Assembly: GCA_031254835.1 (NCBI GenBank)
Contig: JAIRTQ010000066.1
Location: 1-5,592 of the forward strand
Direction: 5' to 3'
DNA length: 5,592 nt
Origin: Puniceicoccales bacterium
GTDB lineage: Bacteria; Verrucomicrobiota; Verrucomicrobiia; Opitutales; JAIRLM01
This document shows positions 1 to 5,482 of the stretch, piece after piece. Position numbers and translations under genes: made by a program. The notes below the pieces were generated by a model. The model saw only the letters and a program-made list of their open reading frames with translations, did no database searches and was not told the origin of the DNA. Each line of letters begins with the position of its first letter. Within the stretch, counting starts at the first letter, position 1.

Positions 1-163
1 AGGTGCGCAGCAGCATGGCTAACGACGTGGATTCCAACTGGCCAGCCTGCCCAAGCTTGCCGATTAGGTCCAGTACCCCAGTGGATTGCTTTTCCAGCGA
101 GGACAGAACAAGGGCCACATTCACAGAAGAAATGGGCTGCGCGCCCGTTAAATTTGAATCCAT
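1..163 (-). CDS. N-terminal part of a small helical protein of unknown function (runs off left edge)
   Basis: The minus strand opens at ATG 163-161 and stays open for 54 codons to the window edge. A perfect GGAGG lies 7 nt upstream, which strongly supports both the gene and this start. The visible protein begins MDSNLTGAQPISSVNVALVL and continues with a Leu/Val/Gly-rich stretch that looks amphipathic and helical (about residues 14-40, including LEKQSTGVLDLIGKLGQ). No signal peptide or cysteine is visible. The pattern of a short MD- start, a hydroxyl-rich segment, then V-x-V-x-x-V-L-x-x-L-x-x-Q faintly recalls the small YjfB-type putative motility proteins. That likeness is weak and not enough for a name. 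The gene lies downstream of the lepA remnant on the same strand, across 174 bp of apparently non-coding sequence, so it probably has its own promoter. The plus-strand reading of this stretch has no comparable start signal and is a shadow. Confidence 0.72.
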   Translation of the reverse strand, partial: MDSNLTGAQPISSVNVALVLSSLEKQSTGVLDLIGKLGQAGQLESTSLAMLLRT

Positions 164-337
164 CACAAAACCTCCGGACGCTGCTAGGATAATCCGCAAA
201 CGAAGGCAAGCTTTTTTTGGAAAATTTCCGTCGACTAGCGATAGGCTCAACTGCTCAAATGTGATGAATGGCCGATGAAACTTTTGTTTGTAGCATATTT
301 TATTTTGTGGCAAATTTAACCCATCCGCCTTGCGCTA
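164..337. other. Intergenic stretch with no identified gene
   Basis: Apart from the ribosome binding site at 171-175, no open frame with a credible start is present on either strand. The stretch is AT-richer than the flanking genes and includes a run of seven T (plus strand, 212-218). It also carries a small direct repeat, GCTCAA-CT-GCTCAA, at 245-258. It must contain the promoter of the left-edge gene if that gene is transcribed alone. However, no -35/-10 pair with good spacing could be found by eye. Confidence 0.5.
171..175 (-). promoter_or_regulatory. Strong Shine-Dalgarno sequence that fixes the start of the left-edge gene
   Basis: On the minus strand GGAGG is followed by the 7-nt spacer TTTTGTG and then ATG at 163. 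It is the clearest ribosome binding site in the window and is the main reason for calling the 1-163 reading frame a gene. Confidence 0.75.
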
Positions 338-442
338 TACGTGGTCGGGCGCGCCCATTAGGTTGCGCAGAAATTCTCCCTCCATCCGATGGCGATAGGC
401 CATGGAAACGGGATGGCTCTTAATGGTAATGCCCCGCTCCAG
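338..442 (-). pseudogene. lepA: Decayed internal fragment of lepA (translation elongation factor 4)
   Basis: Read on the minus strand, 442-338 gives LERGITIKSHPVSM followed by AYRHRMEGEF and LRNLMGAPDHV, then a TAG at 337-335. ERGITIK is the switch I (G2) effector sequence of translational GTPases; the K after ERGITI and the following SHPV-type segment are characteristic of LepA/EF4. The spacing from there to LRNLMGAPDHV matches the usual run from G2 to the G3 motif (x-LNL-x-DTPGHV). The G3 residues are ruined here: DTPGHV has become GAPDHV. There is no start codon, an in-frame TAG lies immediately upstream (446-444), and the P-loop domain and everything after G3 are missing. Just upstream, CTAGCTGGAGCGGGGC looks like a DLERERG-coding sequence with a 2-nt deletion. 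So this is a relic about 35 codons long, not a gene. It lies on the same strand as the orphan gene, about 20 bp past that gene's stop. EF-G or TypA origin is less likely. Confidence 0.65.
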
Positions 443-460
443 CTAGGCCAGAAGATGCGA

Positions 461-1531
461 TCACTTCGAAACGCCCGCGGGGCTATCGGGAGGTTTCGTT
501 TTATCGGCCTCGCCTTCAGCATTTAGCTCTTCTGTGGTCAGATAAACAGGGCGGCCTTCAGCCCATGCGACTAAATTTGACGCTCGATCAGCGTGAGACC
601 TCTTAATTTCATCTTCAGTGGCATCCCTGATCTCGCCATCTGACTTTCGCCATTGTATTTTTGTTTTTTTCACAAAATCGCTTGGCAGCGGCAAATAGTA
701 AGCGGTAATTCTCTCATTGGAGCCCACTGTATTACGATCACTGCGGATCTGGCTAAGCGTGATCGCTTTAAATGCAATGCATAGGCCTTGTTCTTCCGCA
801 AAACTGTATCTTATGCCACTTTCGCTAGCGCCGTTCCACGCCTGCAATTTGATAGAGCCATTCCTTAAATCGAGTACGGCGTCCGATGCCATTGGATTGG
901 CTTGGATTTCGTCAAAAACGCTCCCCCATTCTATCCTGGACAATGTCCGCGTAACATACTCTTTCTCGTTGGAGTCCTTTTCTATGAAAAACTTCACATC
1001 GGGATACATCCAGACAAAGCAATCGTTTCCGTTAAATTTGAAATAATGCTTTATTACATACTCTCCCTTGTACTGTCGCATTCCAAGGAATCCAGCAAGG
1101 GTTGGCAGGTTCGCTGAACTGATTTCCCTTTGTAGTGCATCGGCTAGGTTGGTTTTGAAAAGGACCAGCCATAGGCAGGAAAAAAAATTATGGCCGAGAG
1201 CTTTCGCCAACGCGTAGCGGGCGAAGAATCCATCCGTCTTCTGCAGCGCGTAGCCGCGGACTGTCTTAATGATTTCTTCTTCTCTCGGAGCAGTAATTGA
1301 ACTGCTCGCTTCATCGCCCGCAGGCTGAGATGGTTGGCTAGATGGGGATGGAGGGGAGCCAACACTACGCAAGGAACCGAATTGAGGAGGATTAAACTCG
1401 GGAATCACACTCCGAATTGTAGCAGCTTTATTTTTTCGGAACAAGCAAGTTTTTAACTCCAAAAACGCGCCAACGAAAGAAGCTGAGACAGCAGAACGGA
1501 CGGAATTTGGCAAAAGTTTTTGCCCACGCAT
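461..1531 (-). CDS. Orphan protein of 356 residues, function unknown
   Basis: This is a long uninterrupted frame starting at ATG 1531, with GGGA close upstream as a weak ribosome binding site, and ending in TGA at 461. I do not recognise the family. The N-terminus (1-57) is basic, with no clear signal peptide. Residues 58-84 form a Ser/Pro-rich linker of the kind that separates domains. Residues 85-140 look helical, with a hydrophobic patch near 115-126 (NFFSCLWLVLF) that is too short and interrupted for a confident membrane segment. Residues 150-285 are rich in aromatics and alternating hydrophobics (e.g. YVIKHYFKFNGNDCFVWMYP), which suggests a beta-rich fold. The C-terminus (about 290-356) is hydrophilic, charged and proline-containing. 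Base composition looks more AT-rich than the housekeeping genes to the right. An eight-base homopolymer lies inside the gene at 1180-1187. The layout of unstructured linker plus globular domain could suit a secreted or host-directed protein, but that is only a guess. Confidence 0.7.
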   Translation of the reverse strand: MRGQKLLPNSVRSAVSASFVGAFLELKTCLFRKNKAATIRSVIPEFNPPQFGSLRSVGSPPSPSSQPSQPAGDEASSSITAPREEEIIKTVRGYALQKTDGFFARYALAKALGHNFFSCLWLVLFKTNLADALQREISSANLPTLAGFLGMRQYKGEYVIKHYFKFNGNDCFVWMYPDVKFFIEKDSNEKEYVTRTLSRIEWGSVFDEIQANPMASDAVLDLRNGSIKLQAWNGASESGIRYSFAEEQGLCIAFKAITLSQIRSDRNTVGSNERITAYYLPLPSDFVKKTKIQWRKSDGEIRDATEDEIKRSHADRASNLVAWAEGRPVYLTTEELNAEGEADKTKPPDSPAGVSK

Positions 1532-1551
1532 GTTTCCCGTAGACTGGAGTC

Positions 1552-2025
1552 ATGCCCAGCGTGGACGGGACGGGACGGCTCAGACAGCGATACGCACTGC
1601 AGTCCAAAGACGACGGCCCAAAAACCTGCGGCAGTTCTTCCTTTCTGAGGGCTGAAAAGTCTCTCCATCCACGATGCACCATCGAATTCCCTCAGGCGCG
1701 GAATGGTGAGGCCAGTCCCGGAAAGGATTTTTTTTCTTCCTCAGAGCTCTTTCCGGCAAAAAAATGGACCATTGGACCGCTCCACTGCGCTATTTTGCGC
1801 CAATTGCATAGTCTTTCACCGGCAGCTCTTTCGGCGGCGCAACTGGCAGTGCTTTTGCGGGGACGCGGCTATCTGGTTCTACGGCGCGATTTGATCCGCT
1901 TTGCGGAGGAGTTGGCCGAAAAATTTCATTTGGAGCGACAGCTAGCGATCGACGGACAGGTCCTCTATCGGCTCTTGGAGCGACCATGGACCGATGACGA
2001 GGGAGAGGGCCATGGCAAATCGTGA
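1552..2025 (+). CDS. Small winged-helix-like protein resembling the gp26-type gene of Mu-like phages; start uncertain
   Basis: The frame runs from ATG 1552 to TGA 2025 (157 residues). Only the second half looks like a folded domain: residues 78-143 (LHCAILRQL, then AAQLAVLLRGRGYLVLRRDL, then DGQVLYRLLE) read as helix, helix-turn-helix and a beta wing. This matches my recollection of the small winged-helix proteins encoded just before DUF3486 in Mu-like prophages. The first 65-70 residues look unlike the family, have no internal methionine, and start only 20 bp from the divergent orphan gene. The true start may therefore be a non-ATG codon near 1760, or the 5' end may be broken. An upstream ATG at 1703 is in another frame and would join this domain only if the T8 run (1728-1735) changed length. 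The gene overlaps the next one by 14 bp, as expected for a translationally coupled pair. Family assignment is inference. Confidence 0.5.
   Translation: MPSVDGTGRLRQRYALQSKDDGPKTCGSSSFLRAEKSLHPRCTIEFPQARNGEASPGKDFFSSSELFPAKKWTIGPLHCAILRQLHSLSPAALSAAQLAVLLRGRGYLVLRRDLIRFAEELAEKFHLERQLAIDGQVLYRLLERPWTDDEGEGHGKS
1999..2009 (+). promoter_or_regulatory. Purine-rich ribosome binding site before the DUF3486-like gene
   Basis: GAGGGAGAGGG lies just before ATG 2012, with the GAGGGAG part at normal Shine-Dalgarno spacing. It favours 2012 over the in-frame ATG at 1994 as the start. It also sits inside the end of the upstream frame, which is consistent with coupled translation. Confidence 0.5.
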
Positions 2026-2341
2026 ACCGCACCGCCGGGCGGAACACTCTCGTTTGGTCGCAGAAAAAATCCCCCATTGCGCCCGTTCGCCGGCCGAATT
2101 GGCCAGTGCTTCCATTTTCCGCGTCCTAGAACGGGTTCTGCTGCTAAGCGGAGGCTGTGGTGCTATGGAACTGTCCGAACTCAACACGCTTGCGACCGTT
2201 ATTCAGCGCCTCATTGTCGGTTTTCAGCAGGCTGCGGAACTTTCTGACCACGAGAGGGAATGGGACAAGGCGGAAGGCAAAAGCGGCCTCTCAAAGGAGG
2301 CGCTGCGAGAAATTGAAAGCCAACTCCATCTTCTTTGCTAG
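2012..2341 (+). CDS. Truncated DUF3486/Mu gp27-like (phage terminase small subunit-like) protein
   Basis: The frame runs from ATG 2012 to TAG 2341 (109 residues); an in-frame ATG at 1994 would add six. The sequence follows, in order, the C-terminal half of the DUF3486 family, whose Mu member gp27 is a packaging protein. It has an RRAEHSRLVAEKI helix, then a helix with FRVLERVLLL and a Gly-rich turn. Next comes an MELSELNTLATVIQRLI-type helix, then a charged stretch, and a GLSKEALREIESQL tail like the GLS-x-E-x-x-x-x-I ending of that family. The usual length is roughly 170-190 residues, so the N-terminal helix-turn-helix DNA-binding part of about 60-70 residues is missing. No terminase large subunit, portal or other phage gene follows; a Nudix gene starts 22 bp later. 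It is best read as a prophage remnant or a domesticated fragment. The assignment rests on pattern recall and was not searched. Confidence 0.55.
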   Translation: MANREPHRRAEHSRLVAEKIPHCARSPAELASASIFRVLERVLLLSGGCGAMELSELNTLATVIQRLIVGFQQAAELSDHEREWDKAEGKSGLSKEALREIESQLHLLC

Positions 2342-2363
2342 CAATTCTTCGCAGAACTGACAA

Positions 2364-2990
2364 ATGCCGAAGAAACGTCCTAAAAGTGACCAATTTGCAC
2401 GCAAAAGAAAAATTCTTAGCAAATTTCTTGACGATCGAGGGCGATGCCCACACTTGCGTCCCCTGGTGGCGGGAGATTCTTGCAGTGAAATTTTTAAAAC
2501 GGCAGAAAATCTCGTCGAAGGGGGCCCGCTGCGCCACTTCTGCGCTTCGGCATATGTTTATAATCCGAAAACGAATGAGTTTCTGCTAATCCGCCACCGC
2601 AAACGGGGCTGCTGGATCCCGCCCGGCGGGCACGTGGAAGATAACGAACGGCCCGACATTACCGCCATACGGGAAACCTTGGAGGAGACCGGCATCGCCG
2701 TTCGGCTGATCGGTGCACCGGCGCCACTTTTCCACGGTGAGGTGGCTATCGCGCAGCCCTTCGGGCTCCGCATCTATGAGGATGGACCGTGCCATGAGCA
2801 CATGTCCTTTCTCTATGCCGCCATTCCGGTCGGCGGATCTCTGGCGATGAGCGAACGGGAAGTGGAGGACGTAGGCTGGTTCCTGTTAGAAAAAATTCTT
2901 TCTGAATCTTTCGGCGCCGCCCCTGCCGTAGGGGACTGGTGCCGTTTTCTTAGTAAGCAACTGCCGCAGCTACTTTTGGCTAAAAATTAG
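2364..2990 (+). CDS. Nudix hydrolase
   Basis: This is a 208-residue protein with a perfect Nudix box, G-x5-E-x7-R-E-x-x-E-E-x-G-I, at residues 89-111 (G89, E95, R103, E104, E107, E108, G110). The box binds divalent metal and supports hydrolysis of a nucleoside diphosphate linked to another group. The core domain begins near residue 57 with HFCASAYVYNPKTNEFLLIR and a W-x-x-PGGH approach to the box. It ends with an EVEDVGWF strand typical of the fold. Substrate cannot be told from sequence; the family includes housecleaning (d)NTP, ADP-ribose and dinucleoside polyphosphate hydrolases. Residues 1-55 are basic and poorly matching, and ATG 2364 has no good Shine-Dalgarno, so the real start could be an internal GTG/TTG such as GTG 2467. 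The protein is probably cytoplasmic. It lies 11 bp before rnc on the same strand, so the two are likely co-transcribed. Confidence 0.9.
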   Translation: MPKKRPKSDQFARKRKILSKFLDDRGRCPHLRPLVAGDSCSEIFKTAENLVEGGPLRHFCASAYVYNPKTNEFLLIRHRKRGCWIPPGGHVEDNERPDITAIRETLEETGIAVRLIGAPAPLFHGEVAIAQPFGLRIYEDGPCHEHMSFLYAAIPVGGSLAMSEREVEDVGWFLLEKILSESFGAAPAVGDWCRFLSKQLPQLLLAKN

Positions 2991-3001
2991 GGAAGAAAAA
3001 A

Positions 3002-3697
3002 GTGGAAGAGGTCATATCACCACACCGCATGAGGAAGCTGATCGGTTACCGCTTCCGCAAAAAATCTCTTCTCGAAACGGCGCTAACTCACCCTTCTTGC
3101 GGCGATGGCGTACCCCACTACGAACGACTGGAATTTCTCGGCGACTCTATTCTTTCGGCTGTCCTTTCCGATGAGCTCTACCGCCGCTACCCGAAAAAAT
3201 CTGAAGGGGACCTGACAATGTACCGGACGGCCCTCACAAACGGCCGATTTTTGGCCGAAATGGCGCGCGAATTGCAGCTGGGTCCATTCATTCAGTTGAA
3301 GGCTATGGTAAACCCGCAGCAGCGCGATTCGCTCTATGAAAATGTGCTCGAAGCCCTCATTGGGGCAATTTTCCTCGATTCAAAGTACGCCAAAGTTAAA
3401 AAAGTGCTCCTCGGCTGGTATGAACCCTTTTCGGAACGGCTAGAGCGGGAACTTAAGCGTACCAACCCGAAGGGGCGCATACAGGAGCTCATCTGCGCGC
3501 TTCGACCCAATTCCGTCCTCGATTACCGCCTCATCGCAGAGACCGGAGAAGATCACGAGCACGTCTATAGCGTTGCCCTCTACTGCGAAAAGGAGCTTCT
3601 CGGCATAGGCTCCGGCTCCAGCAAGAAGGTAGCCGAAAAAAATGCCGCCTTCCATGCGCTGGAGGTAATTTTTCAGCGGGCCAAGTTACAGCTCTAG
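3002..3697 (+). CDS. rnc: Ribonuclease III
   Basis: This 231-residue protein has standard length for the family. It is the double-strand-specific endonuclease that processes rRNA precursors and other structured RNAs, acting as a homodimer. The RNase III domain covers about residues 5-145, with signature ERLEFLGDS at 41-49 (metal ligands E44 and D48), a conserved EGDLT at 68-72, and the second metal-site helix ENVLEALIGAIFLD containing E117. The double-stranded-RNA-binding domain covers about 155-225 (NPKGRIQEL, then GSGSSKKVAEKNAAFHAL). The position matching E. coli Asp114 is Asn114 here. The start is GTG 3002, preceded by GGGAAG (2990-2995) at good spacing. An in-frame ATG at 3029 would remove nine residues just before the conserved LIGYRF and is less likely. 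The stop lies one base from the converging smpB stop, so there is no room for a terminator between them. Confidence 0.97.
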   Translation: MEEVISPHRMRKLIGYRFRKKSLLETALTHPSCGDGVPHYERLEFLGDSILSAVLSDELYRRYPKKSEGDLTMYRTALTNGRFLAEMARELQLGPFIQLKAMVNPQQRDSLYENVLEALIGAIFLDSKYAKVKKVLLGWYEPFSERLERELKRTNPKGRIQELICALRPNSVLDYRLIAETGEDHEHVYSVALYCEKELLGIGSGSSKKVAEKNAAFHALEVIFQRAKLQL

Positions 3698-3698
3698 C

Positions 3699-4172
3699 CT
3701 AGCCCTGTTTCCGCCGCTGGGCGATGGCTCGCTCCATCTCTCGCTCTGCCATTTTCCGTCGCAGACTGTCGCGTTTGTCATAGAGCTGCTTCCCTTTACA
3801 GAATCCCAACTCCACTTTTACCAGTCCCCGTTCCAGATGGAGCCGAAGGGGCACCACCGTCTGTCCTTCCTTTTCTGCCGCTGCGCGCAGGAGTACAATC
3901 TCGCGTTTATGTAAAAGCAGTTGTCGCGGTCTAGTAGGCAGATGGTTAGCGTCCGTTCCATGGGAATAGGCCTCAATGTGGGCGCCGTAAAGCCACGGCC
4001 TGCCGTCCCGTCCGACGCGTACGAAGGCCTCCTCGATGTGCGCCCTGCCTTCCCGAAGGGCCTTCACTTCGGTGCCCGAGAGAATAATACCCGCCCCTAC
4101 CCGCTCTAAAATAAAGTAGCGATGGGAAGCCTTACGGTTGCAGATCTCGGCAGTGCCGGCCCCCTTGGCCAT
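3699..4172 (-). CDS. smpB: SsrA-binding protein SmpB
   Basis: SmpB binds tmRNA (ssrA RNA) and brings it to stalled ribosomes for trans-translation, in which the nascent peptide is tagged and the ribosome released. At 157 residues it is typical for the family. Conserved blocks appear in order: NRKASHRYFILE (12-23), GIILSGTEVKALR (28-40), RPRQLLLHKREI (81-92), VVPLRLHLERGLVKVELGFC (106-125) and GKQLYDKRDSLRRK (127-140). A basic C-terminal tail (MAEREMERAIAQRRKQG) fits the segment known to insert into the ribosomal decoding and mRNA path. ATG 4172 starts 7 bp after the rpoZ stop, with no strong Shine-Dalgarno, so translational coupling to rpoZ is likely. The gene appears to be last in the minus-strand operon. 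Its 3' end meets the 3' end of rnc. Confidence 0.97.
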   Translation of the reverse strand: MAKGAGTAEICNRKASHRYFILERVGAGIILSGTEVKALREGRAHIEEAFVRVGRDGRPWLYGAHIEAYSHGTDANHLPTRPRQLLLHKREIVLLRAAAEKEGQTVVPLRLHLERGLVKVELGFCKGKQLYDKRDSLRRKMAEREMERAIAQRRKQG

Positions 4173-4179
4173 GGCGGGA

Positions 4180-4425
4180 CTAGCTGCTTAATGTTGGAAT
4201 AAATGGGCTAAAATCGTCCTGCGGTTCTTCCTCGAAGAGCTCGTAGGTAAGCTTCCCTTCAATAATTTCACGTAGAGCAACATCCTCTAACTCTAAATGT
4301 TCCAGCGATTCCACAGCGCTATCATTTTTCCGACGAAGCTGACGAACCCGCTGTGAAACAAGATTGATCAGGATGTTCTTATTCGGAATAACTTCCAACG
4401 CCCTTTCGAGATATTCATCCCTCAT
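4180..4425 (-). CDS. rpoZ: DNA-directed RNA polymerase omega subunit
   Basis: This 81-residue protein has the omega signature. A short N-terminal helix (YLERALEVIPNKNILINLVSQ) is followed by RVRQLRRKN and, after a variable loop, LEDVALREIIEGKLTYEL. In the family these segments wrap the C-terminal part of beta-prime and help assembly and stability of RNA polymerase. The C-terminus is acidic (FEEEPQDDF), then SPFIPTLSS. In most bacteria the N-terminus reads R-x-T-x-E; here it is MRDEYLERALEVIPNK, a divergent form that I associate with Verrucomicrobiota. ATG 4425 overlaps the TGA of the upstream peptidase gene in an ATGA, so translation is probably coupled to it. smpB follows after 7 bp. Confidence 0.93.
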   Translation of the reverse strand: MRDEYLERALEVIPNKNILINLVSQRVRQLRRKNDSAVESLEHLELEDVALREIIEGKLTYELFEEEPQDDFSPFIPTLSS

Positions 4426-5474
4426 TTTTCAGCCCTACCGCTACCGCTAGGATTGGCTGCCGGCGAATCAAGCGTTTTCATGGGGCTACCGAAAATCTTT
4501 TCCAAGGTGTCTAGCGTCCGCTTCCCCAGCCGCACGGAGCCGTTCCGTCCCAGACTGAGTGTGCCGCGCGCATTGGCGCTGGCCAGCCATTCCGGATCCC
4601 ATCGAACTAGAACCACTTTCGGTGCAATAGCTGCGTCCGGATCGGCTGGCAACAGCGGTCGCCAACGCTTTGGGAGGCCAAACCAGGTCCACTCCACCAA
4701 AAAATCGCCGACGGATTCGGCGGCCATTCCGTCCCATAGTGCGCAGTAGCGGCCGAGGAACGGGGGTAATTGTTCCCCGTGAATCTGAGTTTCGAAGGCG
4801 GTAGGCAGGTTGCGGACGTGCTCTGCCAGGGAGAATTCCTCGCTGGTTCGCAGAATGGAGAGTGGATCTAGGGAAACCAAATTCAGACCATTCCACTGGC
4901 CGTGGCCGTTGGCCGTCTGGAACCGCTGCAGCAGATACCAACGGAAAAATTCTACTTCATCGCCCAGGCGCAGCGCCAATTCGAAGTGCAGATGGGCGCG
5001 TTCTTTTTCGATCATGTAACCGGCAGCTGTGCGTCCCATCGTGCCCAGTGGATCTCCGGCCGATAGCCGTCGGCCGGGGACGATTTCGCTTTGGACGGAG
5101 GCCAGGTGGCCATAGAGGGAAAGCAGCGGCAGGGATAGTTCGTCGTGTTCCACCAGTACGTAAATTCCGTAGCTACTCCCATCTGGATCTCGATTTACGT
5201 AGGCGACCGTGCCATTTGCCACGGACCGGACCGTATCCGCCGGTTCCCCATCCCTGCGCCGTCGCAGAGGCCGAATGTCGATACCTCCGTGGAAACGGGT
5301 ACCGTTCTCCCGCACCATGCCGAAGCCGCCATTTCCTCGAACGGTGCCGGCGCTCTGCAGATAGCGGGTCGGGTCTTGTACAAACCCGTTTTCCGTGGGC
5401 AATATAAATCTCTCGCCGCTGGCCCACGTCCACCGGCAGGATAGGACGAGCAGGGCCAACGAAAACCGCATCAT
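4422..5474 (-). CDS. Exported M23 (LytM/peptidoglycan endopeptidase-like) zinc metallopeptidase
   Basis: This 350-residue protein carries an M23 domain at about residues 45-170. The zinc-binding and catalytic pattern is complete: H62-x3-D66 (FHGGIDI), H123 (LYGHLA) and H161-x-H163 (AHLHFE). The usual VANGTVAYV and G-x-P-LGTMGRT strands lie between them. Such enzymes cut peptide cross-links of peptidoglycan and act outside the cytoplasmic membrane. Residues 1-20 form a short signal peptide (MMRFSLALLVLSCRWTWASG). Cleavage after the WASG region is plausible, and Cys13 gives only a poor lipobox. The second half (about 175-350) has no recognised domain; it includes W/F-rich segments such as FLVEWTWFGLPKRW and may be an accessory or beta-sandwich domain. 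ATG 5474 is chosen; the adjacent ATG 5471 is equally possible. The gene starts 8 bp after the upstream stop and overlaps rpoZ by 4 bp, inside the same operon. All metal ligands are present, so the enzyme is probably active. Confidence 0.9.
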   Translation of the reverse strand: MMRFSLALLVLSCRWTWASGERFILPTENGFVQDPTRYLQSAGTVRGNGGFGMVRENGTRFHGGIDIRPLRRRRDGEPADTVRSVANGTVAYVNRDPDGSSYGIYVLVEHDELSLPLLSLYGHLASVQSEIVPGRRLSAGDPLGTMGRTAAGYMIEKERAHLHFELALRLGDEVEFFRWYLLQRFQTANGHGQWNGLNLVSLDPLSILRTSEEFSLAEHVRNLPTAFETQIHGEQLPPFLGRYCALWDGMAAESVGDFLVEWTWFGLPKRWRPLLPADPDAAIAPKVVLVRWDPEWLASANARGTLSLGRNGSVRLGKRTLDTLEKIFGSPMKTLDSPAANPSGSGRAEK

Positions 5475-5482
5475 AGCGCCAA

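Noticed and set aside
245..258. Direct repeat GCTCAA-CT-GCTCAA (TTGAGC-AG-TTGAGC on the minus strand) as an operator or -35 box
   Set aside because: No -10 box of acceptable quality occurs at 16-18 nt from either copy, and a 6-bp repeat is too short to claim an operator.
3..278. Plus-strand open frame of 91 codons at the left edge
   Set aside because: It lies opposite the minus-strand gene that has a perfect ribosome binding site, shows no recognisable protein pattern, and has no Shine-Dalgarno visible at its start.
275..319. Tiny hydrophobic peptide MKLLFVAYFILWQI on the plus strand, like a small membrane toxin or leader
   Set aside because: There is no ribosome binding site, no charged tail and no antisense partner promoter; an AT-rich intergenic stretch can give this by chance.
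2335..2589. Plus-strand frame overlapping the Nudix N-terminus, considered as the true N-terminus joined by a frameshift
   Set aside because: Its protein does not resemble a Nudix N-terminal extension, and the annotated frame is intact through the whole domain, so no frameshift is needed.
3685..3715. CTAGCCTAG palindrome at the rnc/smpB junction as a bidirectional terminator
   Set aside because: The stem is only about four base pairs with almost no loop and no T-run on either side.
4862..5407. Long plus-strand frame of 181 codons opposite the M23 gene
   Set aside because: It is Arg/Pro-rich without motifs, and the opposite strand encodes a peptidase with all zinc ligands.
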